Positions 51,637-58,600 of a DNA stretch of 58,600 nt are shown here, piece by piece. Each line of letters opens with the position of its first letter. Within the stretch, counting starts at the first letter, position 1. A program made the position numbers and the translations under genes. The notes under the pieces were generated by a model, which saw only the letters and a program-made list of their open reading frames with translations, had not been told where the DNA came from and did not search any database. The stretch comes from an uncultured Blautia sp. (GTDB lineage: Bacteria; Bacillota; Clostridia; Lachnospirales; Lachnospiraceae). The DNA lies in assembly GCA_944384185.1 (NCBI GenBank), contig CALWSM010000002.1, positions 1 to 58,600 of the forward strand. Direction: 5' to 3'.

Positions 51637-53457
51637 TTAAATTCCAAACCCATACTGGAGCAGTTCCGGAAATCCTGTCTTCGTACCATTCTCCCGTTCC
51701 TGCACCCTGCGGACAAGAGCCGGATCGTCGGTAATGATGTTATCCACTCCCATATCCAGCAGCCGCTTTATATTTCCTCTGTAATTCACCGTCCAGGCGT
51801 GCACTTCCTTCCCCAGAGCATGAGCCTCCCTCACAAAGCTTTCCGAAATATAATCGTAGCGGACACTGAAGAAATCCGCAGCCTCCGTCTGGGAAATACT
51901 CCCGTATCGCATAGTCATGATATATCCGGTGCGGATTTCAGGCGCAATCGCTTTTATCTGCTCCAGGAACCGATAATTCATAGAGGTGACCACACAGTGT
52001 TCCTCAAAGTCATTCTCCCGGATCACCTGGACCACGCTCTGAACGATCCCCTCATTTTTACCATTATACTTAATCTCTATGTTTAAGTCCAGTCTTCCGA
52101 GGCAAAAATTTAAGACTTCTTCCAAAGCAGGGATCCGCTCCCCCTGATATTCTTTTCCAAAGGAGCTGCCGGCGTCCAGCTCTTTTATCTCTTCATAGGT
52201 CAGTTCCCACACATTACGGTCCAGCCCGGTGATCCTTTTCAGAGAATCGTCATGAAGCAGGATCAGCTGTTTGTCTTTTGTCTCCTGGACGTCGATCTCC
52301 GCAAAATCAGCCCCGCATTCCCAGGTATAGGCAAGGGCGCTTAAGGTATTTTCCGGAGCCCGCAGGGCGCCTCCCCGGTGTGCGGTGATCTTTGTGTCCG
52401 CATTCAGGCTTTCCAGCATAGCGTCATGACTCACCGCCGCCGCTGTCAGATATCCGCCCTCCAGGATCACCAGAAGCAGCGTGAAAAATGTGGCTGCCTT
52501 CCGTTTCCCCAGCTTAGAAAGCCAGCGGTAATTCTGTACCAGATCCCAGATCGGCGCCTCTTTCACCTCGCTTTTACGGAATCTGGAATAAATCGTATAG
52601 GCAAAGGCCAGGGTCCCGGTCATCTGCACTCCTCCTGTAAACACTCCCATGGCCATCTGTATATACTCCCTGCCCATAAGTACACTGGAAATCTTCCCGT
52701 CTTCGGGCTTAAAGGCCATAACGGCGCCTGTCATCCCCAGAGTCGTCAGGATATAGAAAGCTGCGCCTGCCGCTGCTATAAGGACATACAGCAGCAAAAA
52801 ACTGCCCAGGATCTCTCTCCATCTTTTTTTCAGAAGCCCTATGCCTCTGAAAAGTCCCCGGAAGCTTTTTTCTCTCTCCAGCAGAGTATAGGGCAATGCC
52901 AATACTGCCCACAGGGAAAGGACCATTCCGGCAGCCAGCAGGATCCCAAGCAGAGCCGGAGGCTTTACTTTCCCGTAGATCTCTCTTGCCGTAAATTCCA
53001 GAAGGCCTACATAAGAAGCCTCCCGGACCAGAAAATATACACTGAGAAAGGGAACGGCCAGAGCCGCCCAAAAGATCCAGATGGGCTTCCCCTGTCTGAG
53101 GAACCTTACCGCCCCCTTGATCCCTTCCATAAGAAAATCTCCCCCATAGAGCTTTCTTTTCCTCCCTGCATGGTGAAAGCCCAAAAGCAAGGCGGATATT
53201 TCTATAAGGAAGAAAAAGAAAAGGATCAGAAAAACTCCTAGAAAAAGGCAGACCGTCCAGGGACTTTTGATAAACGCCCCGTAATTCTCTGCAGTAAGAT
53301 AACTGAAGCCCTGGCGGGAAAGAGAGATCTCGATCGCCATCTTCACCAGCCGCAGGGTGAAAAAAAAGGTCAGGATCCGGTAGCCGGTCTCAAAAAGCAG
53401 CAGACCGCCCAGATTATACCTTATGATCTTCCACGTATGCTTTAAGATTTTTTTCAT
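51637..53457 (-). CDS. Membrane-anchored glycerophosphodiester phosphodiesterase
   Basis: Two-part protein. An N-terminal membrane domain (about 1-330) contains seven or more hydrophobic helices of the GDPD-associated type. The C-terminal GDPD TIM barrel (about 350-595) has ITAHRGGALRAPENTLSA, then EIDVQETKDKQLILLHDD, then NIEIKYNGKN, covering the catalytic His and metal ligands. It probably hydrolyses glycerophosphodiesters or (lipo)teichoic-acid-like polymers outside the membrane. I prefer the ATG at 53457 (MKKILKHTWKIIRYN), with GAGAGG 9 bases upstream. A GTG at 53487 is possible. ftsW follows 13 bp later. Confidence 0.88.
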   Translation of the reverse strand: MKKILKHTWKIIRYNLGGLLLFETGYRILTFFFTLRLVKMAIEISLSRQGFSYLTAENYGAFIKSPWTVCLFLGVFLILFFFFLIEISALLLGFHHAGRKRKLYGGDFLMEGIKGAVRFLRQGKPIWIFWAALAVPFLSVYFLVREASYVGLLEFTAREIYGKVKPPALLGILLAAGMVLSLWAVLALPYTLLEREKSFRGLFRGIGLLKKRWREILGSFLLLYVLIAAAGAAFYILTTLGMTGAVMAFKPEDGKISSVLMGREYIQMAMGVFTGGVQMTGTLAFAYTIYSRFRKSEVKEAPIWDLVQNYRWLSKLGKRKAATFFTLLLVILEGGYLTAAAVSHDAMLESLNADTKITAHRGGALRAPENTLSALAYTWECGADFAEIDVQETKDKQLILLHDDSLKRITGLDRNVWELTYEEIKELDAGSSFGKEYQGERIPALEEVLNFCLGRLDLNIEIKYNGKNEGIVQSVVQVIRENDFEEHCVVTSMNYRFLEQIKAIAPEIRTGYIMTMRYGSISQTEAADFFSVRYDYISESFVREAHALGKEVHAWTVNYRGNIKRLLDMGVDNIITDDPALVRRVQERENGTKTGFPELLQYGFGI

Positions 53458-53550
53458 AAGCCCGGCCCTCTCGTTTTCCTTTTGCACGTCTCTTCCCTGT
53501 TTCTGAACAGCCCTGCCCCCGTCGGCCGTTCAGAAAAGACTTTCTTTTTT

Positions 53551-53580
53551 ATTTTAGCAAAAACACGCCGGCTTATGCAA
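53551..53580 (-). promoter_or_regulatory. Promoter of the GDPD-ftsW unit
   Basis: TTGCAT (53580-53575) and TAAAAT (53556-53551), 18 bases apart on the minus strand, about 95 bp before the ATG. Confidence 0.5.
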
Positions 53581-53645
53581 GATCGGCCGCCTTCTGTTTC
53601 ACACTTCCCTCCGGACATCATAAAATATTACTGTAATCTTAAGGA

Positions 53646-53703
53646 GCTGCCGCTTTACCATTCCTGAGAGTGATCACTGCGGCAGCCCCTCAAATCTGAG
53701 AGG
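53646..53703 (+). promoter_or_regulatory. Hairpins upstream of cotJA
   Basis: GCTGCCGC (53646-53653) and GCGGCAGC (53679-53686) form a perfect stem enclosing the palindrome AGTGATCACT. Immediately after it CCTC can pair with the GAGG of the cotJA ribosome-binding site. Upstream, the region 53582-53645 contains no clear promoter; CATAAAAT near 53620 is close to a sigma-E -10 but lacks a partner. Confidence 0.4.
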
Positions 53704-53711
53704 TTTTGAAA

Positions 53712-53990
53712 ATGGATAATCGGTATATATCTTATAACACCTCCAGGTCCTGCCGTATCCGGCCGGGGGAATCCACAGATCCCTGCCGCTGCAAAAATTC
53801 CTGGGGAAATTCCGATAAAATAGAAGACACCTGCATTTACACCCATGCGGATGAGCTTCCTCTGACAATGGCTTATGTCCCCTGCCAGAAATTCCGGCAT
53901 ACCCTGGATCTCTGCAAAGGCTTCCAGATGGGCACCATCTTTCCGGAGCTCTGCAAGCCGTTCTGCGGAAAGAGAGGTGGGTGCAGATGA
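53712..53990 (+). CDS. cotJA: Spore coat-associated protein CotJA, Cys-rich
   Basis: A 92-residue protein with the CotJA signature LTMAYVPCQKFRHTLD near 51-66 followed by GFQMGTIFPELCKPF. It has nine cysteines (residues 14, 25, 27, 41, 58, 68, 81, 85 and 91), about one in ten. The Trp of the usual AYVPWQ motif is Cys here. I use the ATG at 53712 with GAGAGG upstream; a TTG at 53706 is also in frame. Its stop overlaps the cotJB start (ATGA). It is the first gene of cotJABC, made in the mother cell in Bacillus. Confidence 0.88.
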   Translation: MDNRYISYNTSRSCRIRPGESTDPCRCKNSWGNSDKIEDTCIYTHADELPLTMAYVPCQKFRHTLDLCKGFQMGTIFPELCKPFCGKRGGCR

Positions 53991-54259
53991 ATAAAAACTG
54001 TAAATATTCCAGGGAACAGCTTCTGAATACCATCAATGAAGTCAGCTTTGCCGTAGACGACATCAAGCTTTATCTGGATACGCACCCGGAAGACGAAAAG
54101 GCACTGGATTTTTTCAGAGATAAAGTCATGGTCCGGAATGAAGCGCTGAAAGAATACGCCGCTCAATACGGCCCCCTGACAATAGACACCGGAGACGATG
54201 CCTGCAGCCGGCAGTGGGACTGGGTCATGCAGCCGTGGCCATGGGAAGGAGTGTGGTAA
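53987..54259 (+). CDS. cotJB: Spore coat protein CotJB
   Basis: A 90-residue protein with the CotJB core LLNTINEVSFAVDDIKLYLDT (about 12-32) and C-terminal WDWVMQPWPWEGVW, the family's aromatic tail. I use the ATG at 53987, 6 bases after GAGGTGG; a GTG at 53981 is an alternative. It sits between cotJA and cotJC with 3 bp to the next gene. Confidence 0.93.
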   Translation: MNKNCKYSREQLLNTINEVSFAVDDIKLYLDTHPEDEKALDFFRDKVMVRNEALKEYAAQYGPLTIDTGDDACSRQWDWVMQPWPWEGVW

Positions 54260-54262
54260 ATC

Positions 54263-54883
54263 ATGTGGAATTATGAAAAGCGCCTGCAATATCCTGTTCA
54301 TATTAAAACGCCCAACGCAAAAATCGCCAAGGTTATTCTCTCCCAGTATGGGGGCCCTGACGGCGAGATGGGAGCGTCCATGCGCTATCTGTCCCAACGG
54401 TTTGCCATGCCGAACCGCATTGCCATGGGAACCTTAAATGATATCGGCACCGAAGAGCTGGGGCATCTGGAAATGGTATCCGCCATCGTCCATCAGCTCA
54501 CCAGGAATCTGTCTATGGAAGAGATTGAAAAATCCGGCTTTGCCGACTATTATGTAGATCACACCGTAGGGATCTGGCCCCAGGCTGCAGGAGGCATTCC
54601 TTTCAACGCCTGCGAGTTCCAGTCCAAAGGGGATCCTATCACCGATCTTTTTGAAGATATGGCCGCCGAACAGAAGGCCCGGACTACTTATGATAATATC
54701 CTCCGGCTGGTAGATGATCCGGATGTCCGGGATCCTATCCGTTTCCTCCGGGCAAGGGAGATCGTCCACTTCCAGCGTTTCGGGGAAGTGCTCCGCTCTG
54801 TCCAGGAAACTCTGGACTCCAGGAATTTCTATGCTTTTAACCCCAGCTTTGATATGCCTTGTAAAGCAAGCTGCAAAGACTGA
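54263..54883 (+). CDS. cotJC: CotJC, manganese catalase-family coat protein
   Basis: A 206-residue protein of the Mn-catalase family found in the inner coat. Metal ligands are seen in the pair GTEELGHLEM (E-x2-H, near 66-75) and in AAEQKARTTY plus REIVHFQRFGE near 170-180. It may detoxify hydrogen peroxide, but catalase activity of CotJC proteins is mostly inferred from the fold. The C-terminus ends MPCKASCKD, again with cysteines. cotJC ends at a bidirectional palindromic terminator. Confidence 0.94.
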   Translation: MWNYEKRLQYPVHIKTPNAKIAKVILSQYGGPDGEMGASMRYLSQRFAMPNRIAMGTLNDIGTEELGHLEMVSAIVHQLTRNLSMEEIEKSGFADYYVDHTVGIWPQAAGGIPFNACEFQSKGDPITDLFEDMAAEQKARTTYDNILRLVDDPDVRDPIRFLRAREIVHFQRFGEVLRSVQETLDSRNFYAFNPSFDMPCKASCKD

Positions 54884-54976
54884 GATCCCCAAAAATAATT
54901 TTCCGGATTAAGTCCTGCGGCCCGCCGTCAGGCCTACAGGCATAAAAGGTTCCCCGCAGGCTTTTGCGCCCTGAGA

Positions 54977-55024
54977 AAAAACTCTTCCTGCATACAGGAT
55001 ATCCTGTATGCAGGAAGAGTTTTT
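54977..55024. terminator. 48-bp perfect palindrome, bidirectional terminator
   Basis: The arms 54977-55000 and 55001-55024 are perfect reverse complements with no spacer, flanked by A-runs and T-runs. It stops both convergent units (cotJC and the DUF134-NifX gene) and overlaps the stop codon of the latter. A weaker dyad, CCTGCGG with CCGCAGG, lies upstream at about 54915-54960. Confidence 0.88.
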
Positions 55025-55790
55025 AACATCCCTGATGGCGTCCGCAGTTTCCGCCTTCTCCATGATGATGGCCGCAGTTTCCATCTTCTCCGTGATGGTG
55101 GCCGCATCCCTGGCCATCCTGGTGATGGTGATGATCACAGGTGGTATCCGGGTCATAGCTGAGGCTTCCCTTTAAGAAAGCTTCTACCTGAAGATCCGCC
55201 TCTCCGCTGGCGCCGGGATAAAGACGGATCCCTGCTTCTCCCAGAGCATTTCTGGCGCCGCCGCCGATCCCGCCGCAGATCAGGACCTCCACTCCCCTGT
55301 CCTTTAAAAATCCTGCCAGGGCTCCGTGACCGGTGCCGTTGGTATCTGCGATTTCTGTATTTACGATCTTTCCGTCTTCTGTGTCATAGATCTTAAACTG
55401 CTCTGTGTGTCCGAAATGCTGATACACCTGTCCGTTTTCATAGGTAACTGCTATCTTCATTTTGCCTGCTCCTCTCCTGCCTATGTCCGTATCCTCCTGT
55501 TCCCCTATGGAGTAATTCCCCCCATGGATCCTTAAGGTTGCCGCCTCGGCAAGGAACCGGGCTGTTTTTTTCCTGGCCTCTGTGTACATGGCCTGGACGG
55601 TAGCCCGCCCTACTCCCATTTTCCGGGCGCATTCTTCCTGGGTCAGGCCCTGATAGTCAATGAGCCGCAAAGTCTCATATTCCTCAACAGCCATCCGGAT
55701 CTCGTGGCCGATGCTGCTTCCCTTCTCCGGCATAAATTTTTCGCATATGGGAAGGCTTCTTACTCTTTTGGGTTTATTTGGTCTGGGCAT
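55023..55790 (-). CDS. DUF134-NifX/NifB fusion with His/Cys-rich tail
   Basis: A 255-residue two-domain protein. Residues 1-100 form a DUF134 winged-helix-like domain (RPNKPKRVRSLP, then YETLRLIDYQGLTQEECARKMGVGRATVQAM), likely DNA-binding. Residues 110-215 are a dinitrogenase iron-molybdenum cofactor-binding (NifX/NifB-like) domain (KIAVTYENGQVYQHFGHTEQF and EVLICGGIGGGARNAL). The tail has two 10-residue repeats, CGHHHGEDGN-like, and ends in Cys. It could sense or chaperone a metal or Fe-S cluster and regulate its own promoter, which sits inside a palindrome. No nif gene is nearby. Confidence 0.88.
   Translation of the reverse strand: MPRPNKPKRVRSLPICEKFMPEKGSSIGHEIRMAVEEYETLRLIDYQGLTQEECARKMGVGRATVQAMYTEARKKTARFLAEAATLRIHGGNYSIGEQEDTDIGRRGAGKMKIAVTYENGQVYQHFGHTEQFKIYDTEDGKIVNTEIADTNGTGHGALAGFLKDRGVEVLICGGIGGGARNALGEAGIRLYPGASGEADLQVEAFLKGSLSYDPDTTCDHHHHQDGQGCGHHHGEDGNCGHHHGEGGNCGRHQGC
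55026..55106. repeat. 30-bp coding repeat for a His/Cys metal-binding tail
   Basis: Two adjacent 30-bp units (55077-55106 and 55047-55076) encode CGHHHGE[D/G]GN, followed by a degenerate partial unit CGRHQGC at 55026-55046. Confidence 0.8.
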
Positions 55791-55813
55791 AAGGTTTCCT
55801 TTCTATTATTAAC

Positions 55814-55833
55814 ATATGCTTATTATAGCATAT
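55814..55833 (-). promoter_or_regulatory. Palindromic operator spanning the -10 of the DUF134-NifX gene
   Basis: ATATGCT-6-AGCATAT is a perfect dyad whose centre contains the -10 TATAAT. A dimeric regulator bound here would block the promoter. Autoregulation by the DUF134 domain is a reasonable guess. Confidence 0.55.
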
Positions 55834-55849
55834 TATTAGTATATATCAA
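55822..55849 (-). promoter_or_regulatory. Promoter of the DUF134-NifX gene
   Basis: TTGATA (55849-55844) and TATAAT (55827-55822), 16 bases apart on the minus strand, about 30 bp before the start codon. Confidence 0.65.
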
Positions 55850-55852
55850 TAA

Positions 55853-57034
55853 TCAGCGATTGGCTTTTTTCAGGATTTCCAGTATATCTTTCTGATGGAG
55901 TTCTTTAAATTTCGCCACCGTAAAGGTGTCGTTGCCGGTAGCCCTGGCTGCCATGTCTTCCAGCTCTTCCTCCGGTCTTACCCCGATTTCCAGTTCACCG
56001 ATAGAAACCGGCATATCCAGGGAGCGGAAATAGTCCACCGTCGCCTGGATCCCCAGCCTCGCCGCCTGCACCGGATCTTCCTCCGGAATGTCCCACACAG
56101 TTCTGGCATATTTGGCAAACCGCTCCGGTTCTTCCATATATACATACTCTGCCCAGGCTTCCCAGACGGCGGAAAGGCTGGCTCCGTGGGCCACATCATA
56201 TTTCGCACTTAATTCATGTCCGATCTTGTGGGGTGCAAAATCCTTCTCTGCGCCAAGACCGGTAATCCCGTTATGGGAAAGGCTGCCGCACCACATCAAT
56301 TCGCTCATAGCCTGATAATCCCTCTGGTTCTCAAAGGCCTTCCGTCCGTTCCGGATCACCGTCCGCAGCAGTCCCTGGGCGATCTCATCGGTCATCTCAT
56401 TCCCCTTGCTGTGGGTGAAATACCGGTCCAGGGTGTGCATCATAATATCTACGATCCCGCAGGTCACCTGATATTTTGGAAGGGTATAGGTAAGCTCCGG
56501 ATCCATGATGGCAAACTTCACTCTGTTAAACTCCGTACTCAGCCCTTTTTTCCTGCCGATCTTTTCATTTGTCAGCACAGCGGAATCGCTCATTTCGCTT
56601 CCCGCCGCAGAGATGGTCAGGACCACGCCTACGGGAAGGCTTCTGGTCAAAGGCACTTTTTCTGTCCAGATATCCCAGAGGTCCAGATCCGGGTTTGCCG
56701 TTCCGTGGGCAATGCCTTTCGCTGTGTCAATGGCGCTGCCCCCTCCCACCGCCAGGATAAAATCCGCCTGCATATCCAGAGCCTTTTTTACTCCTTCCTC
56801 CGCCAGAGAAAGCCTTGGATTTGGCTTCACTCCGCCCAGGCCTTCCCATACAATGTTTTCTTCCTCCAGCTCTTTCTGGATCTTCCCCAGAAGCCCGCTT
56901 TTTTTCGCACTTTCTCCTCCATAAACAAGAAGGACCCTGGTGCCTCCCCACTTTTTCACTGCTTTTCCTGTCTTTTCTTCTGCGCCTCTTCCGAATATTA
57001 CTTCCGTAGGTGCGTAGTATACGAAACTTTCCAT
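55853..57034 (-). CDS. Iron-containing alcohol dehydrogenase, butanol dehydrogenase type
   Basis: Group III (Fe-dependent) alcohol dehydrogenase reducing aldehydes with NAD(P)H, BdhA/YqhD-like. I start at the ATG at 57034 (MESFVYYAPTEVIFGRGA), with AAGGAGG 7-8 bases upstream; a start at 57067 is less likely. The 393-residue protein has the nucleotide motif AVGGGSAIDTAKGIA near 92-106. Metal-ligand motifs are in DIMMHTLDRY near 195, FAPHKIGHELSAKYDVAHG near 262-280. It is a fermentation-type enzyme. No Rex operator was recognised. A hairpin GGCAGA-AAATA-TCTGCC lies in its leader (57081-57097). Confidence 0.93.
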   Translation of the reverse strand: MESFVYYAPTEVIFGRGAEEKTGKAVKKWGGTRVLLVYGGESAKKSGLLGKIQKELEEENIVWEGLGGVKPNPRLSLAEEGVKKALDMQADFILAVGGGSAIDTAKGIAHGTANPDLDLWDIWTEKVPLTRSLPVGVVLTISAAGSEMSDSAVLTNEKIGRKKGLSTEFNRVKFAIMDPELTYTLPKYQVTCGIVDIMMHTLDRYFTHSKGNEMTDEIAQGLLRTVIRNGRKAFENQRDYQAMSELMWCGSLSHNGITGLGAEKDFAPHKIGHELSAKYDVAHGASLSAVWEAWAEYVYMEEPERFAKYARTVWDIPEEDPVQAARLGIQATVDYFRSLDMPVSIGELEIGVRPEEELEDMAARATGNDTFTVAKFKELHQKDILEILKKANR

Positions 57035-57237
57035 GTTCTTCCTCCTTCGCTTTTCAGGCAGCTCCATCTGTTTTTGTACCGGCAGATATTTTCTGCCTTC
57101 TCAGGGTATTATAAAACAGATTTTCACGCAATTCCATATATCTGATTATTTTTTGAAATTTTTACAGTATCTTTTTCTGATATGTGATACAATGATTGGA
57201 AGAACTATAGGTAGTGTCAAGTAATCTATGAAAAACC

Positions 57238-57514
57238 GAGCCGAAAAAAAGAGGCTCAAAAGAACCTTGAAAATTGCAGATATTGATACCGAAAAGCTCT
57301 CCGAGGGCTTAGGGAGCTGCCCTGAGAACCCGCAAGGGACTAGTCCCTTGACCCATTATCGGGCTCTGCCCGAACCCGTCCTCGCCGGAAGGCAGGAAAA
57401 GGGCGCAATTGCCCCCTTTTCTGCTGAGAGGATGCTCCGTGAGCCTTATGTCAATAGACTTTTGCGGCATATCCTCACAGACGGCTGTGCCGCCTGCTCC
57501 GGTATTCCACGGTT
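57238..57514. other. Hairpin-dense non-coding region next to the transposase
   Basis: The gap 57035-57514 has no supported gene. From 57238 on it contains at least six dyads: GAGCC/GGCTC (57238-57257), an 18-bp perfect palindrome centred on ACTAGT (57333-57350), CGGGC-TCT-GCCCG (57360-57372), a near-perfect 26-bp palindrome (57396-57421), and CACAG-ACGG-CTGTG (57476-57489). A 10-bp inverted pair TGTCAATAGA (57449-57458) and TCTATTGACA (57514-57523) brackets the last part and overlaps the transposase stop. It may be the end of a mobile element or a structured RNA. A 97-codon plus-strand frame across it has no recognisable features. Confidence 0.5.
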
Positions 57515-58600
57515 CTATTGACAACAGCTCCGCTCCGAACCAGCAGTTCCGGTTTTCTGCATGTTCAGGATGGTCTGCTGGCCAAGGAAGATAAGGAGCT
57601 GCCATTTGCCTGGCATGTTGTCGGCACCTTGGAGCATCTCCACTTTGTTAAGAACTTTATAATGATTGTGTTTGTGTGGGCGCAGGAAGTTATAGTAGGC
57701 GACCCAGAGAGCCAGATCATAGTTGGCACCTTCGATGTTGTCAAAGCCGTTTGTTTTCCGGTAAGAAGCCTTATATGTCCGGTTCAGCCGTTCCACGATC
57801 TGTTTGAACGGACGGTGTTCTTTCGACACAGCATCGTCGTTGGTAAGTCCAATCACCTGTGTGATCTGGAAGGTAAAGTCTTTGCCAAACTTTTTTGCGA
57901 ATTCCATGGCGGCAAGCGGATAGGCGCTGTAGCCATCGGCGATGAATTTGAAGTTTTCAGGGAGTTTCTTAAGCCCCTGGAAGGCCATGCGCATGGAAAG
58001 GATACAGGGCCCAACCCCACGGTTATCGGACACCTGATAACCAATGATGGAACGACAGGCAGCGTTCATGATAAGCCAGACGTAGGTTTTGATGCCACGG
58101 ACTTTGATGTAGGTTTCATCGGCCACAAAGGCTTCCCCTTTGCGATAAGGGTACTGATCGACAAAGGGTTTGATGCAGACGGCAGCGGTCTTACAGTAGT
58201 TGGCGATCTGCTGGTGGGAGATCTGAATATTATAAAGATCTTTGAGGGCCTGGCTGGTTTTGCGCAGTGACAGGCCAAGGTTGATATGCAGCGTCAGACA
58301 CAGAGACATAACGTGGGCGTTATGCTTACTGAATTTCAGGGAAGAAGCGTTCTTAGGAAGGGTGCTTACATCCATGCGGAAAAAATCTATCGTGAACTGA
58401 CGGTAAATATAGTGAAGCTTATATTTATTTTTTCCGTAGCTTTCTTCCAGATCGGTCTTGTCCACTTTCTTAAGGTTGTGGAGATAGTAGGGGCATTTTG
58501 GGTTGACACACTTGTGAAGGATGAAATGCTTCCGTTCTTTTTTCGCCACGAGAGCCTTGCCACAGTGAGGGCACCGCAGGGTGAATTGCTTGCTGAAGCG
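57515..58600 (-). CDS. DDE transposase, IS6/IS240-like, 5' end outside the window
   Basis: The C-terminal part of a transposase that is open to the window edge, so the start is not seen. A GTG at 58549 is in frame, but the 17 codons before it continue the protein (TLRCPHCGKAL), and with KCVNPKCPYY they form a zinc ribbon. The catalytic domain has FVADETYIKVRG, FIADGYSAYPLA and PFKQIVERLNRTYKA, giving the D-D-E residues with spacing typical of the IS6/IS240 (rve-type) group. The last residues (SERSCCQ) reach the inverted repeat at 57514. Family placement is from motifs. The element is probably intact on this side. Confidence 0.88.
   Translation of the reverse strand, partial: RFSKQFTLRCPHCGKALVAKKERKHFILHKCVNPKCPYYLHNLKKVDKTDLEESYGKNKYKLHYIYRQFTIDFFRMDVSTLPKNASSLKFSKHNAHVMSLCLTLHINLGLSLRKTSQALKDLYNIQISHQQIANYCKTAAVCIKPFVDQYPYRKGEAFVADETYIKVRGIKTYVWLIMNAACRSIIGYQVSDNRGVGPCILSMRMAFQGLKKLPENFKFIADGYSAYPLAAMEFAKKFGKDFTFQITQVIGLTNDDAVSKEHRPFKQIVERLNRTYKASYRKTNGFDNIEGANYDLALWVAYYNFLRPHKHNHYKVLNKVEMLQGADNMPGKWQLLIFLGQQTILNMQKTGTAGSERSCCQ

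Noticed and set aside
57228..57521. A 97-codon plus-strand open frame beside the transposase
   Set aside because: It runs through several palindromes, has no good ribosome-binding site and no recognisable domain; described as non-coding structured DNA instead.

Overview
The window looks like core chromosome of a spore-forming, low-to-moderate GC anaerobic Firmicute, most likely a member of the Lachnospiraceae (Clostridia). The evidence is the gene order (xseAB-ispA-dxs-tlyA-nadK-argR-recN-spoIVB-spo0A, spoIIIAA to spoIIIAH, an acc/fab operon ending in a FabK-type reductase, cotJABC) and the sporulation content. The genus cannot be fixed from sequence alone. Nearly all genes are on the minus strand. 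The exceptions are a PHP phosphatase, a SpoVB-like flippase, a DAHP synthase and cotJABC.

Layout. 1-193: tandem and inverted repeats downstream of pgk. 194-2500: glycolytic pgk and gap. 2744-3544: HisK-type PHP phosphatase (+). 3657-6869: iscR-iscS-iscU-mnmA operon for Fe-S clusters and tRNA thiolation. 6998-9433: SpoVB-like flippase and DAHP synthase (+). 9473-12775: xerD-like recombinase, spoIIM-like gene and RNase Y. 12915-14633: recA-recX with a LexA/SOS box. 14983-17961: two CotF-like coat genes, glycogen synthase and Spo0A. 18163-28351: spoIVB, recN, argR, nadK, tlyA, dxs, ispA, xseB, xseA, nusB and asp23. 28462-30054: prfC. 30150-35075: the spoIIIA operon, with a gltX-UvrD-like helicase-phosphopantetheinyl transferase group upstream (35121-39067). 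39229-41724: AIM24-family protein and an AAA/PD-(D/E)XK protein. 41844-50318: fatty-acid operon acpP-fabD-fabG-fabF-accB-fabZ-accC-accDA (fused)-fabK, behind a promoter overlapped by a FabT-like palindrome. 50436-53457: FtsW and a membrane GDPD. 53712-54883: cotJABC (+). 55023-57034: DUF134-NifX fusion with a His/Cys-rich tail, and an iron-type alcohol dehydrogenase. 57230-58600: a hairpin-dense non-coding stretch and a DDE transposase that runs off the window.

How the genes work together. Sporulation is the main theme: Spo0A (entry), SpoIIM-like and SpoIIIA (engulfment and feeding-tube complex), SpoIVB (sigma-K checkpoint), and coat proteins CotF-like and CotJABC. The fab operon supplies malonyl-CoA and builds acyl-ACP. 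A phosphopantetheinyl transferase elsewhere in the window could activate an acyl carrier protein. dxs and ispA make prenyl diphosphates.

I found no convincing new multi-gene system. The points most worth a second look are the AccD-AccA fusion, the FabT-like operator, the branched terminator-like element before fabK, a XerD-like protein without the catalytic lysine, an in-frame minisatellite in spoIIIAF, a Cys-rich CotJA, the DUF134-NifX metal-tail protein with a palindromic promoter, and the structured DNA beside the transposase. Start codons were moved from the longest reading frame wherever a Shine-Dalgarno sequence or family alignment pointed to an internal start; each case is stated.
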